Shown piece after piece: positions 7,491 to 10,503 of a stretch of 10,503 nucleotides of DNA. Source of the DNA: Actinomycetes bacterium (lineage in GTDB: Bacteria > Actinomycetota > Actinomycetes > Actinomycetales > Microbacteriaceae); contig JAEWJG010000352.1 of assembly GCA_023386675.1 (NCBI GenBank), positions 1 through 10,503 on the forward strand, in the 5' to 3' direction. Below the pieces are notes generated by a model. It had not been told where the DNA came from. It worked only from the letters and a program-made list of their open reading frames with translations, and did no database searches. Within the stretch, counting starts at the first letter, position 1; each line of letters opens with the position of its first letter. Both the position numbers and the translations under genes were made by a program.

Positions 7491-8195
7491 CTAGATCCAT
7501 CCCGCGAGGGCCCGCATGAACCCGTCGTGGTCGTCGCGGTTGATGACATGCCCCGACCCCGGGACGACGCGCACCTCATAGCCGTCCGCGCGGAGGCGCT
7601 CGGCGAGCTCCGGCTTCACCAGCTGGGAGTTGTCGGCCAGCATCACGAGCGACGGCACGGCCATCACCTCCGGCGCCCGCATGGCGGACGGGGTGACGAC
7701 GACCGGCAGAAGCGCACGGTCGAACGCCTTGAACGTCTCCACCTCGATGGCGACGTCGGCCGGGTCCCAGCGCGGGTTGCGCTTGGCGATGCGGGCCGCG
7801 GACTGGCGCGCGAGGGTGCGGAGGAACGCCGGCGCGAGCCAGCGCAGGAACCCGTTCGTCGCGGGGCACGAGAAGGCGGGGTCGATGTAGATCACGCGCT
7901 GCGGGTCGAGGCGCTCGATGGCGAGGCTGACGGTCAGGCCGCCGAGGGAGTGGCCCATCACGAGCTCCGGCCGCACCGGAACGCTGTCGACGATGTCCTG
8001 CGCCATCAGCTCGGCGGAGTACTCGTCGGCGTGCGCGCTGTGGCCGTGGCCCCGCAGGTCGACGGCGACGACGTGGTAGCCGCGGGCCGCGAGCACAGGG
8101 CCGACGCGCCGCCAGTTGCGCGAGTCCGACATGACGCCGTGGACGAGGACGGCGTAGCGGTCGCCGGTGCCCCACTCGCGCGTGAACAACTCCAT
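7491..8195 (-). CDS. Alpha/beta-fold hydrolase of unknown substrate
   Basis: Soluble alpha/beta hydrolase of 234 residues from ATG 8195. The catalytic triad is readable: nucleophile S83 in GHSLGG, acid D188 in VMLADNSQLV, and base H216 in GSGHVINRDDHDGF. The oxyanion-hole strand is LVHGVMSDSRNW at about 17-28, and VVAVDLRGHGHSA at about 42-54 is typical of esterase, lactonase and C-C hydrolase members. A cap region with RNPRWDPADVAIEVETFKAFD lies between strands 6 and 7. There is no signal peptide, so it should be cytoplasmic. The substrate cannot be told from sequence. An in-frame GTG at 8204 would add three residues; ATG 8195 is favoured because a TAGCGT box ends seven bases before it, the same geometry as at mfd. 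The gene stands between pth and mfd on the same strand, 61 bases before the mfd start and 91 bases after pth. Confidence 0.85.
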   Translation of the reverse strand: MELFTREWGTGDRYAVLVHGVMSDSRNWRRVGPVLAARGYHVVAVDLRGHGHSAHADEYSAELMAQDIVDSVPVRPELVMGHSLGGLTVSLAIERLDPQRVIYIDPAFSCPATNGFLRWLAPAFLRTLARQSAARIAKRNPRWDPADVAIEVETFKAFDRALLPVVVTPSAMRAPEVMAVPSLVMLADNSQLVKPELAERLRADGYEVRVVPGSGHVINRDDHDGFMRALAGWI

Positions 8196-8202
8196 GCGGC
8201 TC

Positions 8203-8286
8203 ACGCTACGCGCGGGCGCTGGCGGGGTCCCGGGCGTTGACCCGGCTGCCGCTGAGGGTTACCCGTGACCTTCCCGGGCGTCGGGG
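8203..8286 (-). promoter_or_regulatory. Upstream region of the hydrolase: -10-like box, dyad and direct repeat
   Basis: Between pth and the hydrolase there are 91 bases. A -10-like TAGCGT (plus 8203-8208) lies seven bases before ATG 8195, but no good -35 box was found. At 8257-8270 GGTTACCCGTGACC is an imperfect dyad (GGTTAC against GTGACC, one mismatch). TCCCGGGCGT occurs twice, at 8228-8237 and 8272-8281, spaced 44 bases. These may be regulatory or chance in GC-rich DNA. No T-run terminator is visible after pth. Confidence 0.3.
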
Positions 8287-8865
8287 TCAGCGGGCGTGGA
8301 ACCGGTTCTGCGCCGAGGTGAGGCCCTCCGCGGCGATCTGTTCGACCGCGTCCGCCGCATCGGCGACCAGGATCGGGAGGTTCGTGCGCTCGATGGACGA
8401 GAACGCCTTGAGCACGTGGTCCGCCGCACCCGAGGACCCGGGCGGCCGGCCGACGCCGACCCGCACGCGGGTGAAGTCGCCGGTGCCGATGGCGGAGATG
8501 ACATCCCGGACGCCGTTGTGGCCGCCGTGGCCGCCGCCGCTCTTGAGGCGGATGGTGTCGAACGGGATGTCCAGCTCGTCGTGCACGACGATCAGGCGCG
8601 ACGGGTCGAGCGAGTAGAAGCGCAGCAGCTGCGCCACCGGGCCGCCGGACACGTTCATGTACGTGTTCGGCTTGGCGAGGATGAAGCGCGGGCCGCCGGG
8701 AGCCAGCCGGCCCTCGGCGACCGTCGCGTTCGTCTTGTGGGTCTTGAAGGTGAGACCGCCGCGCGAGGCGAGCTCGTCGAGCACCATCTGGCCCACGTTG
8801 TGACGCGTGGCGGCGTAGCCGGGCCCGGGGTTGCCGAGCCCGACCACGAGCCAGGGTGCGTCCAT
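8287..8865 (-). CDS. pth: Peptidyl-tRNA hydrolase
   Basis: Essential cytoplasmic enzyme that frees tRNA from peptidyl-tRNAs dropped by ribosomes. It has 192 residues against 194 in E. coli. Active-site residues are all present: N12 in VGLGNPGPGY, the catalytic H22 in ATRHNVGQMVLDEL (E. coli His20), N71 in KPNTYMNVSG (E. coli Asn68), D96 in VVHDELDIPF (E. coli Asp93), and N117 in GGHGGHNG (E. coli Asn114). The ATG at 8865 comes eight bases after the rplY stop, so the two genes are co-transcribed; the ctc/rplY-pth pairing is common in bacteria and fits the shared role in translation. A GGAG that overlaps the end of rplY lies about eleven bases before the ATG, a weak and distant ribosome binding site suggesting translational coupling. 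Confidence 0.97.
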   Translation of the reverse strand: MDAPWLVVGLGNPGPGYAATRHNVGQMVLDELASRGGLTFKTHKTNATVAEGRLAPGGPRFILAKPNTYMNVSGGPVAQLLRFYSLDPSRLIVVHDELDIPFDTIRLKSGGGHGGHNGVRDVISAIGTGDFTRVRVGVGRPPGSSGAADHVLKAFSSIERTNLPILVADAADAVEQIAAEGLTSAQNRFHAR

Positions 8866-8873
8866 GGAGGGAG

Positions 8874-9503
8874 TTACTCCGCGGCGTTCTCGCCGGCCTC
8901 GGCCTCGGCCTCCGCGGCCTCCTCCGCAGCCTCGGTCTCCTCGTCCTCGGCGCGCGCGGCGGCCGGGACGACGACGTTCAGGATGAGGAGGTCCTCGTCC
9001 TCGGCGAGGGTGGCGCCGGCCGGAAGGGCGAAGTCCTTCGCGTGGTACTGGGTGCCCTCCTCGGCGTCCGTCACGTCGATGACGATGCGCTCCGGGATGT
9101 GGGTGGCCTCGGCCTCGAGCTTGATGGTCGGGATGTCGAGCACCGCGATGGTGCCGGAGAACGGCTCGCCCTCGACGTGCACGGGGACCTCGACGACGAC
9201 CTTCTCGCCACGGCGGATGATCACGAGGTCGAGGTGCTCGATGACCTGCGACACCGGGTCCTTCTGGACGTCCTTCACCAGGGCGAGCTGACCGTTGCCC
9301 TCGATGTCGAGGTCGAGGACCGCGTTCGCCTTGCGGAGCAGCAGGGAGACCTGGTGGCCCGGGAGGGTGACGTGGACGGGGTCGGTGCCGTGGCCGTAGA
9401 TGACCGCGGGGATCTTGCCGACGGCGCGGATCTTGCGGGCCGCGCCCTTGCCGAAGCTGTCGCGCAGCTCGGCGCTGACCTTGTTGGACTCTTCAGTCGC
9501 CAT
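8874..9503 (-). CDS. rplY: 50S ribosomal protein L25 / general stress protein Ctc
   Basis: Long (CTC/TL5-type) form of ribosomal protein L25, which binds 5S rRNA in the large subunit. It has 209 residues from ATG 9503. The N-terminal L25 domain spans about residues 6-95, with the signature GAARKIRAVGKIPAVIYGHG (20-39) and VIEHLDLVIIRRGEKVVVEVPV leading into the C-terminal TL5 beta domain (about 97-180, including ILNVVVP). The last 26 residues (about 184-209) form an alanine-glutamate-rich acidic tail encoded by GGCCTC-like repeats around 8892-8920; such tails vary in length between actinobacteria. The open frame goes on to 9584, but ATG 9503 is chosen because GAGGAG lies five bases before it and the L25 homology begins there. 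It heads the rplY-pth unit and is divergent from the SRPBCC gene. In many bacteria glmU and prs lie upstream; here they are absent. Confidence 0.96.
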   Translation of the reverse strand: MATEESNKVSAELRDSFGKGAARKIRAVGKIPAVIYGHGTDPVHVTLPGHQVSLLLRKANAVLDLDIEGNGQLALVKDVQKDPVSQVIEHLDLVIIRRGEKVVVEVPVHVEGEPFSGTIAVLDIPTIKLEAEATHIPERIVIDVTDAEEGTQYHAKDFALPAGATLAEDEDLLILNVVVPAAARAEDEETEAAEEAAEAEAEAGENAAE

Positions 9504-9657
9504 GATTACTCCTCGCCGGCTCGGGGCCGGCTGTCGGGCGAGCCGCGAGGCCCGCAGTGTTGGTGTTGTTCGACTCGAACGCATCGAAGTGCGCGAGGAA
9601 AGACTGCGAAGCCTGCTCCACCGCGTCGATCACGGACTCCCGGACTCGTCCGGGCAT
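9493..9657 (-). CDS. Candidate small protein (54 aa) upstream of and overlapping rplY
   Basis: A 54-codon frame from ATG 9657 to TGA 9493-9495 fills most of the region before rplY and overlaps its first 11 bases in another frame. The peptide starts MPGRVRESVIDAVEQASQSF and contains an amphipathic helix-like stretch (residues 5-29), an asparagine-threonine segment (NNTNT at 30-34) and a Pro/Ala-rich end. For: it sits in frame between the putative rplY promoter and rplY, its stop overlap would allow translational coupling, and third positions are GC-rich in the first half. Against: the only Shine-Dalgarno-like bases (GAGGG) touch the ATG, too close for normal use; the frame is open far upstream on this strand, as GC-rich shadows often are; and no family is recognised. 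An alternative start is GTG 9633. It may just be the rplY leader. Confidence 0.3.
   Translation of the reverse strand: MPGRVRESVIDAVEQASQSFLAHFDAFESNNTNTAGLAARPTAGPEPARSNHGD
9509..9531 (-). promoter_or_regulatory. rplY ribosome binding site with abutting hairpin
   Basis: On the minus strand GAGGAG (plus 9509-9514) lies five bases before the rplY ATG. Directly upstream of it, with no gap, is a perfect stem-loop: GCCGGC, a five-base loop CCCGA, and GCCGGC (plus 9515-9531). A six-pair all-GC stem touching the Shine-Dalgarno could affect ribosome access or mRNA stability. No T-run follows, so it is not an intrinsic terminator. Confidence 0.5.
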
Positions 9658-9674
9658 CCCTCGCCGAAGTTCAG

Positions 9675-9713
9675 TTGTGGAGTCTACCCGATCGCGATAC
9701 GCTAAGCGCGCTT
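9675..9713. promoter_or_regulatory. Divergent promoter region rplY / SRPBCC-MarR with palindrome
   Basis: Facing right, TTGTGG at 9675-9680 and TACGCT at 9698-9703 are 17 bases apart, a plausible weak promoter for the SRPBCC gene at 9739. Facing left, TAGACT (plus 9681-9686) is a possible -10 box for rplY, with no clear -35. A perfect 10-base palindrome AAGCGCGCTT at 9704-9713 directly follows the rightward -10 box, with partly matching flanks. That is a usual place for a repressor operator, and a MarR-type regulator is the second gene of the rightward unit, so autoregulation is a reasonable inference. Confidence 0.4.
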
Positions 9714-9738
9714 GGTATTTCGACGAGAGGACGACCCC

Positions 9739-10173
9739 ATGTGGACCACCAGTTACGACGCCACCACCACCGCACCCGCCGAGGCGGTCTGGTCCGCCCT
9801 GCGCGACCTGCACAGCGGCATCCCCCTCGGCCCCGCCAGCGACCGCTTCGAGCTGCACGGGCCGTTCGCCGTCGGCACCGAGGTGACGGTGACCCCGCAA
9901 GGCCAGGAGGCGATGACCTCGACGATCGTCGAGCTGGAGCCGGCCCGCGTATACGCCGACCGAACGGTGTTCGGCGACCTGGCGCTCACCTTCCGTCACA
10001 CCCTCGCACCCCGCCCCGACGGCGGAACGGATGTCGCGCACACGCTCGAGATCGACGGTCCTGGCGCCGACGAGGTCGGACCGGAGCTCGGCCCGCAGAT
10101 CGCCGGCGACTTCCCCGTCGCGATGGCCGAGCTGCTCCACGCCGCCGAGCAGCGGGTCGGCGCGGGTGCCTGA
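9739..10173 (+). CDS. SRPBCC-fold (START/polyketide-cyclase-like) protein
   Basis: Small cytoplasmic protein of 144 residues with the helix-grip SRPBCC fold, a family that binds hydrophobic ligands in a deep cavity. The start TTSYDATTTAPAEAVWSALRD at residues 3-23 is the typical opening strand and helix; GTEVTVTPQG and STIVELEPARVYADRTVFGDLALTFRHTLAPRPDGGTDVAHTLEIDG give the alternating strands; and the C-terminal helix covers about residues 118-140. No ligand or enzymatic role can be assigned. ATG 9739 is preferred over the in-frame TTG 9712 because AGAGGA lies about eight bases before it and because TTG 9712 falls in the palindrome at the promoter. Its stop overlaps the GTG of the following MarR gene by eight bases, so the pair is translationally coupled and probably functionally linked. 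Confidence 0.8.
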   Translation: MWTTSYDATTTAPAEAVWSALRDLHSGIPLGPASDRFELHGPFAVGTEVTVTPQGQEAMTSTIVELEPARVYADRTVFGDLALTFRHTLAPRPDGGTDVAHTLEIDGPGADEVGPELGPQIAGDFPVAMAELLHAAEQRVGAGA

Positions 10174-10503
10174 GGCCGGGCTCGGGAGCCGATTCCCGGC
10201 CGCGTCGCAGAGCCCCGGCCTCCTGCTGTGGCGCGTGACGAACCGCTGGCAGGCCGCCATGCGGGCGGCGCTCGCCCCGCACGAGCTCACCCACGTCCAG
10301 TACGTCCTGCTGGCCTCGCTCACCTGGCTCGCCGACCGGGAGCCCGAGCGCCTCGTCACCCAGGTCGACCTGGCCGGCTTCGCCGCCACCGACCCGATGA
10401 TGACCTCGCAGGTGCTGCGGGCGCTGGAGCGGGCCGGACTGGTCGAGCGGCTGCCGCATCCCACCGACGGCCGCGCGCGCATCCTGCGGGCGACGCCGGA
10501 GGG
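10166..10503 (+). CDS. MarR-family transcriptional regulator (3' partial)
   Basis: DNA-binding regulator, cut by the window end after 112 full codons. From GTG 10166 the protein opens MPEAGLGSRFPAASQSPGLL, then a dimerisation helix (LLWRVTNRWQAAMRAALAPH, about 20-39), LTHVQYVLLASLTWLAD at about 41-57 (the usual MarR helix), and the winged helix-turn-helix: VTQVDLAGFAATDPMMTSQV, then LRALERAGLVERLPHPTDGR, with the wing at DGRAR (about 101-105). The conserved MarR wing residues DxR are present. The start overlaps the SRPBCC stop by eight bases and has no clear Shine-Dalgarno, which fits coupled translation; a later start is possible but would remove part of the dimerisation helix. MarR proteins usually repress their own operon and are released by small aromatic or lipophilic ligands; an operator is suggested at 9704-9713. 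Confidence 0.88.
   Translation, partial: MPEAGLGSRFPAASQSPGLLLWRVTNRWQAAMRAALAPHELTHVQYVLLASLTWLADREPERLVTQVDLAGFAATDPMMTSQVLRALERAGLVERLPHPTDGRARILRATPE

Noticed and set aside
3953..7519. Very long open frame of about 1188 codons on the plus strand opposite mfd
   Set aside because: Its product is a low-complexity Arg/Val/Leu/Asp/His-rich sequence with no domain, as expected for the antisense frame of a GC-rich gene whose third positions are nearly all G or C. Mfd on the other strand has complete domain homology.
7430..7579. N-terminal extension of Mfd to the upstream ATG at 7579
   Set aside because: The added 50 residues are Arg/Ser/Pro-rich and unlike Mfd, overlap the end of the hydrolase gene, and the GTG at 7429 has a well placed -10 box.
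8892..8920. Tandem GGCCTC-like hexamer repeats
   Set aside because: They encode the Ala/Glu-rich acidic tail of L25 and need no separate explanation.
9504..9584. N-terminal extension of L25 to 9584
   Set aside because: The extra 27 residues are Arg/Pro-rich, lie upstream of a good Shine-Dalgarno, and L25 homology starts at the ATG at 9503.
8856..10238. Plus-strand frame of 460 codons crossing rplY and the SRPBCC gene
   Set aside because: It runs antisense to rplY and out of frame through the SRPBCC gene; composition is that of a shadow frame and no domain is seen.

Overview
The window comes from a high-GC Gram-positive bacterium, most likely an actinobacterium of the Microbacteriaceae type. 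This is inferred from the very GC-rich third codon positions, GTG starts, the style of the Mfd, Pth and L25 proteins, and apparent leaderless start sites. The two ends are cut: the first gene lacks its start and the last lacks its end.

Layout, left to right. (1) Positions 1-1819, plus strand: the tail of a ferric-siderophore ABC importer operon, with a FecCD/FepG-type permease followed one base later by its FecE/FepC-type ATPase. (2) 1816-2526, minus strand: MazG nucleotide pyrophosphohydrolase, convergent with the ATPase, the two stop codons sharing one CTAG. (3) 2642-3796, plus strand: NhaA Na+/H+ antiporter, divergent from mazG across a 115-base region. (4) 3812-9503, minus strand: a housekeeping block read from right to left as rplY/ctc (ribosomal protein L25), pth (peptidyl-tRNA hydrolase), an alpha/beta hydrolase, then mfd (transcription-repair coupling factor). 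(5) 9739-10503, plus strand: an SRPBCC-fold protein and an overlapping MarR-type regulator, divergent from rplY.

The order rplY - pth - mfd - mazG resembles the Bacillus subtilis order ctc - spoVC(pth) - mfd - yabN(MazG family), so it looks like an old conserved housekeeping neighbourhood. Here it is interrupted by a hydrolase between pth and mfd and by an oppositely oriented nhaA between mfd and mazG. It is flanked by an iron-uptake operon and a MarR/SRPBCC pair.

No mobile element, CRISPR array, rRNA, tRNA or phage gene was seen, and no clearly novel multi-gene system. The most interesting details are regulatory: TAG-type -10 boxes placed 7-8 bases before start codons (probable leaderless initiation at mfd and perhaps at the hydrolase), a candidate 54-codon ORF overlapping the rplY start, a strong hairpin abutting the rplY ribosome-binding site, and a dyad in the rplY/SRPBCC divergent promoter region that could be the MarR operator.
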